Source of the DNA: Tolypothrix sp. FACHB-123
Lineage (GTDB): Bacteria > Cyanobacteriota > Cyanobacteriia > Cyanobacteriales > Nostocaceae
Assembly: GCF_014697075.1 (NCBI RefSeq)
Contig: NZ_JACJRE010000031.1
Location: forward strand, 36,130 to 100,129
DNA: 64,000 nucleotides
Direction: 5' to 3'
The position numbers and the translations under genes were made by a program. Under the pieces are notes generated by a model that did not search any database, was not told the DNA's origin, and was given only the letters and a program-made list of their open reading frames with translations. Positions 47,114 through 56,720 of the stretch are shown piece after piece. How positions within the stretch are numbered: the stretch's first letter is position 1; each line of letters begins with the position of its first letter.

Positions 47114-49486
47114 ATGACTGCCCAATCCTCTGCTCCCTTTTCACCCAAAGAAATCGCCGCTGAAGGTTTGAAACCAGAAGAATATGAAGAAATTGTCCGA
47201 CGGTTAGGGCGACACCCTAACAAAGCTGAACTCGGAATGTTTGGGGTGATGTGGTCAGAGCATTGTTGTTATAAGAATTCCCGGCCTTTACTCAAACAGT
47301 TTCCCACAACAGGCCCCCGTATTTTAGTTGGGCCTGGTGAAAATGCTGGTGTTGTAGATTTAGGCGACGGATTGGAACTTGCGTTTAAGATTGAATCCCA
47401 TAACCACCCCTCAGCAGTTGAACCTTTCCAAGGTGCGGCGACGGGAGTCGGAGGTATCCTCAGAGATATCTTTACAATGGGTGCGCGTCCCATAGCTTTA
47501 TTAAATTCCCTGCGCTTTGGTTCTTTAGAAGATGTGAAAACTCAAAGGCTGTTCCAAGGTGTTGTGGCTGGGATTAGCCACTATGGTAATTGTGTTGGAG
47601 TTCCCACTGTTGGCGGTGAAGTTTACTTTGACCCCGCTTATTCTGGAAATCCCTTGGTAAATGTCATGGCTTTGGGATTGATGGAAACTCCAGAAATCGT
47701 CAAATCTGGGGCTTCTGGGATTGGTAACCCTGTGCTGTATGTCGGTTCCACCACGGGACGCGATGGTATGGGCGGCGCAAGTTTTGCGAGTGCAGAATTA
47801 AGCGATCAGTCAATAGACGATCGCCCTGCGGTGCAAGTAGGCGATCCATTTTTGGAAAAGTCGTTAATTGAAGCTTGTTTAGAAGCCTTTAAAACAGGTG
47901 CGGTTGTCGCCGCTCAAGATATGGGTGCTGCGGGTATTACCTGTTCAACATCAGAAATGGCGGCTAAAGGTGGTGTCGGGATTGAACTGGATTTAGATAA
48001 AATTCCGGTGCGGGAATTGGGGATGGTTCCCTATGAATATCTGCTTTCGGAATCCCAAGAAAGAATGCTGTTTGTCGCCCATAAAGGACGAGAACAGGAG
48101 TTAATTGATATTTTTCACCGTTGGGGACTTCAGGCGGTTGTTGCGGGTACGGTGATTGCAGAACCCATTGTGCGGATTCTGTTTGAAGGGGGAATCGCAG
48201 CCGAAATTCCGGCGGATGCTTTGGCAGAAAATACTCCCCTATATCATCGGGAATTGTTGGCGGAACCTCCCGAATATGCGCGCCAAGCTTGGGAATGGAA
48301 GGCTGATTCTTTACCTACCTGCAATACTGCGGGGATTGAAATTGATGGAAGTCTGCAAAGTTGGAGTGATATTTTGTTAACTTTGCTGGATACTCCTACT
48401 ATTGCTTCTAAAAGCTGGGTTTATCGCCAGTATGACCATCAGGTGCAGAATAATACGGTGATTTTCCCTGGCGGTGCTGATGCGGCTGTAGTGCGCTTAC
48501 GTCCACTGGAGGAAATTCAAAATTCAAAATTCAAAATTCAAAATGCAAAATCGGCAGTGGCGGCGACGGTAGATTGCAATCCACGCTATGTTTATCTTGA
48601 CCCCTATGAAGGTGCTAAGGCTGTGGTGGCTGAAGCTGCGCGCAATCTTAGCTGTGTGGGTGCTGAACCGTTAGCGGTGACGGATAATTTGAATTTTGGT
48701 AGTCCAGAAAAACCAATTGGTTATTGGCAATTAGCAGAAGCTTGTCGCGGTTTAGCTGAAGGTTGTCGAGAATTGGCTACGCCTGTAACTGGTGGGAATG
48801 TTTCTCTTTATAACGAAACCCTGGATTCTCAAGGCAATCCCCAGCCGATTTATCCGACCCCAGTTGTGGGTATGGTGGGATTAATTCCGGATATCAGCAA
48901 AATTTGCGGTCAAGCTTGGCAAAGTGCTGGTGATGCAATTTACCTTTTAGGTGTGCTGCCTACATCTGATGATAATTTGGGCGCTTCCGAATATTTAGCC
49001 GCAATTCATAAAACTATTGCTGGGAAACCCACCAAAGTGGATTTTGAGTCGGAACGCCGGATTCAAAAAGTTTGCCGTGAGGGGATTCGCGCTGGTTGGA
49101 TACGTTCAGCCCATGATTGTGCTGAGGGTGGATTAGCTGTGGCTTTAGCTGAATCTTGCATTGCTGGTAATTTGGGCGCACAAATTACTTTAGATATCCC
49201 AGCCAATCAATCAATCAGGTTAGATACCTTGCTATTTGGCGAAGGTGGAGGACAAATTTTAGTATCTGTGAGTTCAGAACAACAAGAAATTTGGGAATCC
49301 TACTTACAGGAACATCTCGGTCAACAATGGCAAAAACTAGGCACTGTGGTTAATTCAGAGATGGGTTTGGGGGTCTTAACCTCTGATAACCAAACCTTAA
49401 TAACCGCTAGTATCAACGATATGACCAATCGCTTTTCTGATGCGATCGCTCGACGGTTAGCAGTTCAAATAACTACCCCTAGTTAA
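47114..49486 (+). CDS. purL: Phosphoribosylformylglycinamidine synthase subunit PurL
   Basis: 790 residues, the small-type PurL that works with PurS and PurQ to convert FGAR to FGAM in purine synthesis. Conserved blocks: [35 protein letters not shown] and G-G-E-V-Y-F-D-P. An in-frame tract of heptamer repeats adds about 12 residues (about 468-479, [11 protein letters not shown]) in a loop. It precedes purF on the same strand. Confidence 0.97.
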   Translation: MTAQSSAPFSPKEIAAEGLKPEEYEEIVRRLGRHPNKAELGMFGVMWSEHCCYKNSRPLLKQFPTTGPRILVGPGENAGVVDLGDGLELAFKIESHNHPSAVEPFQGAATGVGGILRDIFTMGARPIALLNSLRFGSLEDVKTQRLFQGVVAGISHYGNCVGVPTVGGEVYFDPAYSGNPLVNVMALGLMETPEIVKSGASGIGNPVLYVGSTTGRDGMGGASFASAELSDQSIDDRPAVQVGDPFLEKSLIEACLEAFKTGAVVAAQDMGAAGITCSTSEMAAKGGVGIELDLDKIPVRELGMVPYEYLLSESQERMLFVAHKGREQELIDIFHRWGLQAVVAGTVIAEPIVRILFEGGIAAEIPADALAENTPLYHRELLAEPPEYARQAWEWKADSLPTCNTAGIEIDGSLQSWSDILLTLLDTPTIASKSWVYRQYDHQVQNNTVIFPGGADAAVVRLRPLEEIQNSKFKIQNAKSAVAATVDCNPRYVYLDPYEGAKAVVAEAARNLSCVGAEPLAVTDNLNFGSPEKPIGYWQLAEACRGLAEGCRELATPVTGGNVSLYNETLDSQGNPQPIYPTPVVGMVGLIPDISKICGQAWQSAGDAIYLLGVLPTSDDNLGASEYLAAIHKTIAGKPTKVDFESERRIQKVCREGIRAGWIRSAHDCAEGGLAVALAESCIAGNLGAQITLDIPANQSIRLDTLLFGEGGGQILVSVSSEQQEIWESYLQEHLGQQWQKLGTVVNSEMGLGVLTSDNQTLITASINDMTNRFSDAIARRLAVQITTPS
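48515..48549. repeat. ATTCAAA x4 + ATGCAAA heptamers inside purL
   Basis: Five head-to-tail 7-bp units (35 bp) lie within the purL coding sequence and are translated in frame. Confidence 0.95.
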
Positions 49487-49722
49487 TTCGTAAAATCCCC
49501 CCTATCCGAATTACTAACCTCAATTAGCATAATTACGGTACTGTTTTAATGGAGAGTTAAAGTTTTGTTAAGAAAACTGTAGCTCTCCACTCGCATCAAT
49601 TTTGGATTGCGAATTTTAGAGACTGATACAAATTTCCTCAAATTTCTCAAATCTCTAAGACTGCCAATTTTGATATCGCCTAATCCCAGTGACTTGACAC
49701 CACCACCAGGAGCAAAGCTAGC
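49487..49722. other. Intergenic region purL-purF
   Basis: 236 bases, no gene. GGTACTGTTTTAATGG near 49538 may carry a -10-like element. Nothing else recognised. Confidence 0.35.
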
Positions 49723-51216
49723 ATGATTCCCTACGATTCCAATATGGATGACTACCCCCAACAATCAAGCAACCAAATCAATCAAGAAGATCGACCCGAC
49801 AAGCAAGAAGAAGCTTGTGGTGTTTTTGGTATCTACGCACCAGGAGAAGATGTTGCTAAATTAACTTACTTTGGATTGTATGCACTCCAACACCGGGGTC
49901 AAGAATCAGCTGGTATCGCCACATTTGAAGGTACAACAGTCCACCTCCATAAGGATATGGGGTTGGTGTCTCAAGTCTTTAATGAATCGGTTCTGCAAGA
50001 GTTACCAGGTAACTTGGCTGTTGGACACACCCGTTACTCAACTACCGGTTCTAGCCGCAAAGTTAACGCCCAACCTGCTGTAGTCGAAAGTCGTTTAGGA
50101 AAATTAGCGCTAGCACACAATGGTAATTTAGTCAATACTGTACAATTGCGCGAAGAATTGCTGCAAAGTCAATGCAACCTAGTAACCACAACAGACTCAG
50201 AAATGATTGCATTTGCGATCGCCGAACAAGTCAATGCAGGTGCTAATTGGGTAGATGGCTGTATCCAAGCTTGTCGCCGTTGTCAAGGTGCTTTTAGTTT
50301 AGTAATTGGGACTCCTGATGGGGTAATGGGAGTACGCGATCCTAATGGGATTCGTCCCTTAGTTATTGGGATATTAGCAGGCGAACCAGATCGTTATGTC
50401 TTAGCTTCGGAAACCTGCGGCTTAGATATCATTGGTGCAGAATACCTGCGGGATGTCCAACCAGGAGAGTTAGTTTGGATCAATGAAGAAGGTTTAACTT
50501 CAATTACTTGGCAGCAACAATCCCAGCGCAAGTTGTGTATCTTTGAAATGATTTACTTTGCGCGTCCTGATAGCCTGATGCATGAGGAAACTTTGTACAG
50601 TTACCGGATGCGTTTAGGACGGAGACTTGCAGCCGAATCGGCGGTTGAGGCTGATTTAGTCTTTGGCGTTCCTGATTCAGGGATACCTGCGGCTATTGGC
50701 TTTTCTCAAGCTTCTGGTGTCGCCTATGGTGAAGGATTGATTAAAAATCGTTACGTGGGACGCACCTTTATTCAGCCGACTCAAACCATGCGCGAATCTG
50801 GTTTGCGGATGAAACTCAACCCGCTTAAAGATGTGCTAGCAGGTAAGCGAGTGGTGATTGTGGATGATTCCATTGTTAGAGGAACCACTAGCCGCAAACT
50901 TGTCAAGACTTTGCGCGAAGCCGGTGCTGTGGAAGTACACATGCGAATTTCTTCGCCACCAGTCACTCATCCTTGCTTTTATGGGATTGATACCGACACT
51001 CAGGATCAGTTAATTGCGGCGACTAAATCAGTAGCCGAAATCGCCAAGCAGTTAGAAGTTGATAGCCTCGCTTATTTAAGCTGGGAAGGAATGTTAGAAG
51101 CAACCAGAGAAGATACTAATAGTTTCTGTTCTGCTTGTTTTACAGGCGATTATCCTGTGGCGATTCCTGAGCAGGTGAAGCGTTCTAAGTTGATTTTAGA
51201 GAAGGCGACAGTTTAA
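49723..51216 (+). CDS. purF: Amidophosphoribosyltransferase
   Basis: 497 residues, the first committed enzyme of purine synthesis (PRPP plus Gln to phosphoribosylamine). A propeptide of about 31 residues precedes the N-terminal nucleophile Cys32 (E-E-A-C-G-V-F-G), typical of the Bacillus-type enzyme that is processed. The PRPP loop V-I-V-D-D-S-I-V-R-G-T-T is intact, and late Cys residues (F-C-S-A-C-F) fit a 4Fe-4S cluster. ATG at 49723; an alternative is at 49744. Confidence 0.97.
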   Translation: MIPYDSNMDDYPQQSSNQINQEDRPDKQEEACGVFGIYAPGEDVAKLTYFGLYALQHRGQESAGIATFEGTTVHLHKDMGLVSQVFNESVLQELPGNLAVGHTRYSTTGSSRKVNAQPAVVESRLGKLALAHNGNLVNTVQLREELLQSQCNLVTTTDSEMIAFAIAEQVNAGANWVDGCIQACRRCQGAFSLVIGTPDGVMGVRDPNGIRPLVIGILAGEPDRYVLASETCGLDIIGAEYLRDVQPGELVWINEEGLTSITWQQQSQRKLCIFEMIYFARPDSLMHEETLYSYRMRLGRRLAAESAVEADLVFGVPDSGIPAAIGFSQASGVAYGEGLIKNRYVGRTFIQPTQTMRESGLRMKLNPLKDVLAGKRVVIVDDSIVRGTTSRKLVKTLREAGAVEVHMRISSPPVTHPCFYGIDTDTQDQLIAATKSVAEIAKQLEVDSLAYLSWEGMLEATREDTNSFCSACFTGDYPVAIPEQVKRSKLILEKATV

Positions 51217-51221
51217 TCACT

Positions 51222-51250
51222 GTTGACGGTTGACGGTTGACGGTTGACAG
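51222..51250. repeat. GTTGACG tandem heptamers
   Basis: GTTGACG is repeated head to tail just after the purF stop. Confidence 0.9.
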
Positions 51251-51327
51251 ATTCTCATCCAAGCTAGTTGCGCGATCGCTCTTTTGTTTAAATGACAAAT
51301 TTAACAAGCGATCGCGTAACATCAAAC

Positions 51328-52041
51328 TTAAGCCTCTGGTTCTATACCTAAAGCTCTTAACTGTTCGGCTAATCTATCTGCACGTTGGCGTTCTTGTTCA
51401 GCCCTTTCATGTTCTTGTTCAGCCCTTTCATGTTCTAGTTCAGCACGTTGGCGTTCTTGTTCAAAGCGTTGAGAAATTTCCTGATAAGTTAAAAAGCGTT
51501 CGCCATCAGGACGATAGAGTTGTAAACCTTCTGGTGACAGCGTAAATTTAATTTTTAATCGAGGACTCACCCAATCAGCCATTTGCGGGATGACATCTAA
51601 ACCATCTTCACCACGCAGCCAACCTTGCAAATTATGGCTATCTGGATCGTAAATGTAATACTCTTCTACTCCATAGCGATCGAAGAAAAGTAATTTCTTG
51701 TCCATTTCGACTGCTGTATTGCTAGGAGAAAGAATTTCAAATACTACTTGGGGTGCAATTCCTTCTTCTTTCCATTGTAGATAAGACAAGCGATCGCCTT
51801 TTGGTCTACCTAATACCACCATCACATCTGGCGTGACAGCAATTGTATTTCGTCCCTCTACCGGATACCAGAACAAATCCCCAGCCACAAATACATTAGG
51901 ATCGTCAGCAAACAGCCAATCTAAATTCTGTTGAATTTCTACAATCCAGCGAAATTGTATCGTGTTATTTGCCACTGGCTGTCCATCATTATCCGGGTAG
52001 ATGACTTCTGACTGGGTTGGTGATGGGATACGGTAAACCAT
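51328..52041 (-). CDS. Uma2-family (DUF820) endonuclease-like protein
   Basis: 237 residues. The PD-(D/E)XK-like core is visible in V-A-G-D-L-F-W-Y-P, V-T-P-D-V-M-V-V-L-G and A-P-Q-V-V-F-E-I-L-S-P-S-N-T. A later Y-D-P-D-S-H-N-L-Q-G-W block and a C-terminal charged coiled coil with R-A-E-Q-E-H-E repeats are present. The family is hugely expanded in filamentous cyanobacteria; its role (nuclease, mobile) is unclear. Isolated between purF and uvrA. Confidence 0.88.
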   Translation of the reverse strand: MVYRIPSPTQSEVIYPDNDGQPVANNTIQFRWIVEIQQNLDWLFADDPNVFVAGDLFWYPVEGRNTIAVTPDVMVVLGRPKGDRLSYLQWKEEGIAPQVVFEILSPSNTAVEMDKKLLFFDRYGVEEYYIYDPDSHNLQGWLRGEDGLDVIPQMADWVSPRLKIKFTLSPEGLQLYRPDGERFLTYQEISQRFEQERQRAELEHERAEQEHERAEQERQRADRLAEQLRALGIEPEA

Positions 52042-52224
52042 CTTATATATAACCTCAGCAGGATTTTTGGTAAATATGCTTTCAAATTAGCAGATCCTGA
52101 GCTTATGCAGCATTGCTGAATCGGGATTTGCCAAGAAAAACAGTACGATTGTTCTATTATAGACGCAGTAAAGATAGTATTATTAAGGACTGTTTCACGC
52201 CTTCCTCACAATCCGCTTGCCGAT

Positions 52225-55128
52225 ATGTCAGATCAAAAGCTAGCCGAATCCTTAAATGGACATCTTCCGCACTCCAGCAACCTCAACCAGAATACAATTC
52301 GTATTCGGGGTGCTAGGCAGCATAATCTGAAAAATATTGATTTAGAATTACCACGCGATCGCCTAATCGTGTTTACTGGCGTTTCTGGTTCGGGTAAGTC
52401 TTCTTTAGCCTTTGATACCATCTTCGCTGAAGGACAACGCCGTTATGTGGAATCCCTCAGCGCCTATGCAAGACAATTCTTGGGACAATTGGATAAGCCT
52501 GATGTCGAAGCAATTGAAGGCTTAAGTCCGGCGATTTCCATCGATCAAAAGTCTACTTCCCATAACCCCCGTTCGACAGTCGGGACAGTTACAGAAATTT
52601 ACGATTATTTGCGTTTGTTGTTTGGACGCGCTGGTGAACCCCATTGTCCGATATGCGATCGCTGTATTTCGCCGCAAACCATTGATGAAATGGTAGATCG
52701 GATTATGGATTTAGGCGATCGCACTCGCTTTCAAATTCTCGCCCCCGTAGTCAGAGGTAAAAAAGGCACACACCGCAAACTGTTATCAAGTTTGGCGTCT
52801 CAGGGTTTTGTGCGGGTGCGCGTTGATGGCGAAGTCAGAGAATTATCTGATTCCATTGAATTAGACAAAAATTTTAATCACACAATTGAAGTAGTTATTG
52901 ACCGTTTAATTAAAAAAGATGGCATTCAAGAACGTTTAGTTGATTCACTTTCTACCTGTCTCAAACTATCAGGTGGAATTGCCACTATTGTCATCGGTCA
53001 TGCTCAAGAACAAACCACCAATGACCCAGAAGAAGAATTAGTATTTTCTGAGAATTTTGCTTGTCCAGAACATGGGGCGGTAATGGAAGAATTATCGCCG
53101 CGATTGTTCTCTTTTAACTCACCTTATGGGGCTTGTCCTAATTGTCATGGCTTAGGCAGTTTAAAACGATTTTCACCTGATTTAATTGTACCGGATGCTG
53201 AAGCACCAGTTTATGCCGCCATTGCTCCTTGGTCAGAAAAAGATAATTCTTATTATTTAGAATTACTATATGCTTTAGGGCAAGCTCACGGTTTTGAATT
53301 ACAAGTACAATGGGGTAAATTAACTCCCGAACAGCAACAAATTATTTTGTATGGAGAAGAAGCCAATACCGCAGCTGAACGGAAACAGAATTTTAAAGGC
53401 GTAGTTCCTATCCTGCAAAGACAATATGAAGGTGGTTCCGAGTTAATTAAGCAAAAATTAGAAGATTATTTAATCGATCAGCCCTGCGAAGTTTGTCACG
53501 GAAAGCGATTAAAACCAGAAGCTTTAGCAGTTCGTTTAGGACAGTATAAAATCTTAGATTTAACTGGCGTTTCCATTCGCGATTGTCGCCAGAGAATTGA
53601 ACAATTAAAATTGAGCGATCGCCAATTTCAAATTGCTGATTTAGTCCTGCGAGAAATTAAAGCTAGATTGCAATTTTTACTTGATGTTGGCTTAGATTAC
53701 CTCACCCTCGACCGTCCCGCCATGACTTTATCTGGTGGTGAAGCTCAACGTATTCGTCTCGCCACACAAATCGGTTCCGGCTTAACAGGAGTTCTTTACG
53801 TTTTAGACGAACCAAGTATTGGTTTACATCAAAGAGATAACGGCAGATTACTCAACACTTTAACCAAATTACGCGATTTAGGTAATACCTTAATTGTTGT
53901 AGAACATGATGAAGAAACCATTCGCGCAGCTAACTATATAGTTGATATTGGCCCTGGTGCAGGAATTCATGGCGGTCATATTGTCGCCCAAGGTGATTTA
54001 CAAGCTTTGTTAACAGCAGAAGCTTCATTAACAGGTGCTTATTTATCAGGAAGAAAAGTAATTCATACACCAGCAGAACGCCGCGAAGGAAATGGGCGGA
54101 GTTTGATAATTAAAAATGCCCATCGGAATAATTTACAAAATATCGATGTCGAAATTCCTTTAGGTAAACTCGTCGCCATTACTGGTGTTTCTGGTTCAGG
54201 GAAATCTACATTAATTAACGAATTACTTTACCCCGCATTACAACATCATTTAACCAAGAGAGTTCCCTTACCAAAAGAATTAGAAGAAATCAAAGGATTA
54301 AATTCTGTTGATAAAGCCATAGTCATTGACCAATCACCAATCGGGAGAACACCACGTTCTAACCCTGCAACTTATACGGGTGTTTTTGATGTAATTCGAG
54401 ATGTATTCTCCCAAACTGTAGAAGCCAAAGCCAGAGGTTATAAACCCGGACAATTTTCTTTTAACGTTAAAGGTGGACGTTGCGAAGCATGTAGCGGACA
54501 GGGTGTAAATGTCATTGAAATGAACTTTTTACCCGACGTTTACGTCCAATGTGAAATTTGTAAAGGCGCGAGATATAACCGTGAAACTTTGCAAGTGAAA
54601 TACAAAGATAAAAACATTTCTGACGTTCTCAATATGACCGTTGAAGAAAGTTTAGACTTCTTCCAAAATATTCCCAAAGCTGTCACGCGCTTACAAACTT
54701 TACTTGATGTTGGCTTAGGTTATATTCAACTAGGTCAACCAGCGACTACCTTATCTGGTGGCGAAGCACAAAGGGTAAAATTAGCCACAGAATTATCACG
54801 CCGTGCTACAGGTAAAACACTTTATTTAATCGATGAACCAACAACAGGATTATCTTTTTATGATGTTCACAAATTACTAGATGTAGTGCAACGTTTAGTA
54901 GATAAAGGTAATTCAATTTTAGTAATTGAACATAATTTAGATGTAATTCGTTGTGCAGATTGGGTGATAGATTTAGGCCCAGATGGCGGTGATAAAGGTG
55001 GAGAAGTAATTGCTGCGGGAACACCAGAAGAAGTAGCAAATAATCCTAAATCTTACACTGGGGAATATTTGCGTCAGGTTTTAAAGCAGTATCCACCACA
55101 GCAATTACAACCTGTTTCCAAAAAATAA
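52225..55128 (+). CDS. uvrA: Excinuclease ABC subunit A
   Basis: 967 residues. UvrA is the damage-sensing ABC ATPase of nucleotide excision repair, loading UvrB. Two ABC units are present, each with G-V-S-G-S-G-K-S Walker A and L-S-G-G-E-A-Q-R signature. Zinc modules are seen at C-P-I-C-D-R-C, C-E-V-C-H-G-K and C-E-A-C-S-G-Q-G. Full length. Start ATG at 52225. Confidence 0.97.
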   Translation: MSDQKLAESLNGHLPHSSNLNQNTIRIRGARQHNLKNIDLELPRDRLIVFTGVSGSGKSSLAFDTIFAEGQRRYVESLSAYARQFLGQLDKPDVEAIEGLSPAISIDQKSTSHNPRSTVGTVTEIYDYLRLLFGRAGEPHCPICDRCISPQTIDEMVDRIMDLGDRTRFQILAPVVRGKKGTHRKLLSSLASQGFVRVRVDGEVRELSDSIELDKNFNHTIEVVIDRLIKKDGIQERLVDSLSTCLKLSGGIATIVIGHAQEQTTNDPEEELVFSENFACPEHGAVMEELSPRLFSFNSPYGACPNCHGLGSLKRFSPDLIVPDAEAPVYAAIAPWSEKDNSYYLELLYALGQAHGFELQVQWGKLTPEQQQIILYGEEANTAAERKQNFKGVVPILQRQYEGGSELIKQKLEDYLIDQPCEVCHGKRLKPEALAVRLGQYKILDLTGVSIRDCRQRIEQLKLSDRQFQIADLVLREIKARLQFLLDVGLDYLTLDRPAMTLSGGEAQRIRLATQIGSGLTGVLYVLDEPSIGLHQRDNGRLLNTLTKLRDLGNTLIVVEHDEETIRAANYIVDIGPGAGIHGGHIVAQGDLQALLTAEASLTGAYLSGRKVIHTPAERREGNGRSLIIKNAHRNNLQNIDVEIPLGKLVAITGVSGSGKSTLINELLYPALQHHLTKRVPLPKELEEIKGLNSVDKAIVIDQSPIGRTPRSNPATYTGVFDVIRDVFSQTVEAKARGYKPGQFSFNVKGGRCEACSGQGVNVIEMNFLPDVYVQCEICKGARYNRETLQVKYKDKNISDVLNMTVEESLDFFQNIPKAVTRLQTLLDVGLGYIQLGQPATTLSGGEAQRVKLATELSRRATGKTLYLIDEPTTGLSFYDVHKLLDVVQRLVDKGNSILVIEHNLDVIRCADWVIDLGPDGGDKGGEVIAAGTPEEVANNPKSYTGEYLRQVLKQYPPQQLQPVSKK

Positions 55129-55208
55129 ATTATATAGTTAAGGGCACAATATATGTGCCCTTAATAATTAATGTTACTTCAATTATTATTTGAATTGATA
55201 TTACTCTG

Positions 55209-55487
55209 TTATGAGTACTGAACTTTTAATGCAATAAGACCAATCAATACAACCAGACCTAAACCTCTGCGAAAATAATTAACACCGTCAAATATTTCTA
55301 AACACGCCCAGGTAAACAAAGAGCCAGTTGCAATTACATCTAACACTGTATGGACTGTACCAGCGGTAAAGACGAGAGACAGTAAACTACTAACTATCCA
55401 AACAATCAGTGGTGGATTTGGTGCTTGAGCTATAACAATATTGCACTCACGATCGCGGAAAGTTTTATCAACTAACGTATTGTCCAT
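55209..55487 (-). CDS. Small two-helix membrane protein, unknown
   Basis: 92 residues from the ATG at 55487 (M-D-N-T-L-V-D-K-T-F-R-D-R). Two to three hydrophobic segments: P-L-I-V-W-I-V-S-S-L-L-S-L-V, T-V-L-D-V-I-A..T-W-A-C-L-E-I, and G-L-V-V-L-I-G-L-I-A-L. Between them D-G-V-N-Y-F-R-R-G. Conserved-looking but unrecognised. The longer start at 55550 is less likely. Confidence 0.65.
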   Translation of the reverse strand: MDNTLVDKTFRDRECNIVIAQAPNPPLIVWIVSSLLSLVFTAGTVHTVLDVIATGSLFTWACLEIFDGVNYFRRGLGLVVLIGLIALKVQYS

Positions 55488-55663
55488 AATTTCAAATTTA
55501 ATCGCAAATCTTCCGATAATATTAAACCATTTACACAAATGCCATTTCACCTATCTAATTGCTGAGATAATAGCTAATAAGCATACTTATATATGCATAT
55601 ATTAAAAGGCATAGTCATAGAAAATGAGCTATAGTTGCTCGCTGAATAAAAACATATTTAAAT

Positions 55664-56425
55664 TTAAGTTTTTTCTTGAGCGCCTAACATTTGTAAAATT
55701 TTATCTCCCCGATCCAAATCGCCAACTAAGCGGCGAATAGGATGCGGCCAAACTTTAACTAAGGTAGGAGTAGCAGTTACCTGATCGATTTCTGCTTGTT
55801 CGGGATTAGTTAAAACATCAACAACTTTGAGAGTATAAGGTTGGGCGAGCGATCGCTCTAATAATTCGTGTAAATTATGTAAAATCTTTTCTGTGGCTGC
55901 ACTATGTCCGGCTACAAATAAGCGCAGCACGTAAGCTTGAGTTTTTAGTGGTAGATTTTGTACTTTTTTCGCTACCCGCTCACTCGGAAAAGTTGGTTCA
56001 GCAATATCTAATTGCACAATCAAATCGTGATCTTCCCAAAGCTGGGGAAATGAAGCGCGGTAAGTTGACAATACCATGCGATCGCACAATCCATCAGGCC
56101 AGGGTGCTGCTTGCCATACTAAATCCCCTGTACCAAAAATCGCATTTAATACAGCCTGATGTCTTAACACAGCTGGATAAGCTTCGGCAAAAGTTCGTAC
56201 TTGTTGCGTGCGTGGATCTAACCAATGATCAACAGTCGCAGTATAACAAGGAACCAAAAAATGAGGCGGTTCTACTAAGTCCAAAATTTCCTGTAAAGCA
56301 GCACACAAATGCAAATGCCATCGACCTTGTTTACTAGGATCGATGGTATAAATCAAATCTCCACCGGGTGTAAATAGAGCAATACCTTTAAATAGCTGGT
56401 TTTGAGATACTTTGCCTGTATTCAA
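55664..56425 (-). CDS. KaiB-domain protein with N-terminal extension
   Basis: 253 residues. Residues about 163-250 form a KaiB-like thioredoxin-fold domain (A-Y-V-L-R-L-F-V-A-G-H-S, L-K-V-V-D-V-L-T-N-P, T-P-T-L-V-K-V-W-P-H-P-I-R-R-L-V-G-D-L). The N-terminal 160 residues are a separate globular region (G-I-A-L-F-T-P-G-G-D-L-I-Y-T-I-D) with no membrane segment. KaiB itself is about 100 residues, so this is a fused paralogue, perhaps clock-linked signalling. No kaiA or kaiC is nearby. Confidence 0.85.
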   Translation of the reverse strand: MNTGKVSQNQLFKGIALFTPGGDLIYTIDPSKQGRWHLHLCAALQEILDLVEPPHFLVPCYTATVDHWLDPRTQQVRTFAEAYPAVLRHQAVLNAIFGTGDLVWQAAPWPDGLCDRMVLSTYRASFPQLWEDHDLIVQLDIAEPTFPSERVAKKVQNLPLKTQAYVLRLFVAGHSAATEKILHNLHELLERSLAQPYTLKVVDVLTNPEQAEIDQVTATPTLVKVWPHPIRRLVGDLDRGDKILQMLGAQEKT

Positions 56426-56458
56426 CGTCGTTAAGGAAAATAGAGAACTTAATTATGG

Positions 56459-56566
56459 GCATGGGGCATGGGGCATGGGGCATTGGGCATTGGGTATTGG
56501 GCATTGGGCATTGGGCATTGGGCATTGGGCATGGAGCATGGGGCATGGGGCATGGGGTATGGGGGA
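56459..56566. repeat. GGGCATG/GGGCATT heptamer tract
   Basis: About fifteen head-to-tail 7-bp units with small changes. Open frames across it are only repeat translation. Confidence 0.95.
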
Positions 56567-56607
56567 GGCAGTGCGTTGGGCGGCTTTGCCGACTTGAAGC
56601 AACTGCC
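56567..56607. repeat. 41-bp palindromic element with GGGCGGCTTTGCC core
   Basis: GGCAGTGCGTTG at the left pairs with the CAACTGCC end at the right. It shares ends (in inverse orientation) with the element at 32931-32971 and the core with the one at 38491-38533. Confidence 0.8.
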
Positions 56608-56720
56608 GTCATTGGGCACAATTCTCTATGTTTCCCTTGTCTCCCTTGTCTTCCTTCGCTGTCCTTCTGTCTTCTGCCTTCTGCCCGGTCGCCGAGCGAA
56701 GTCGAGGCGTGCCTTTTTAA

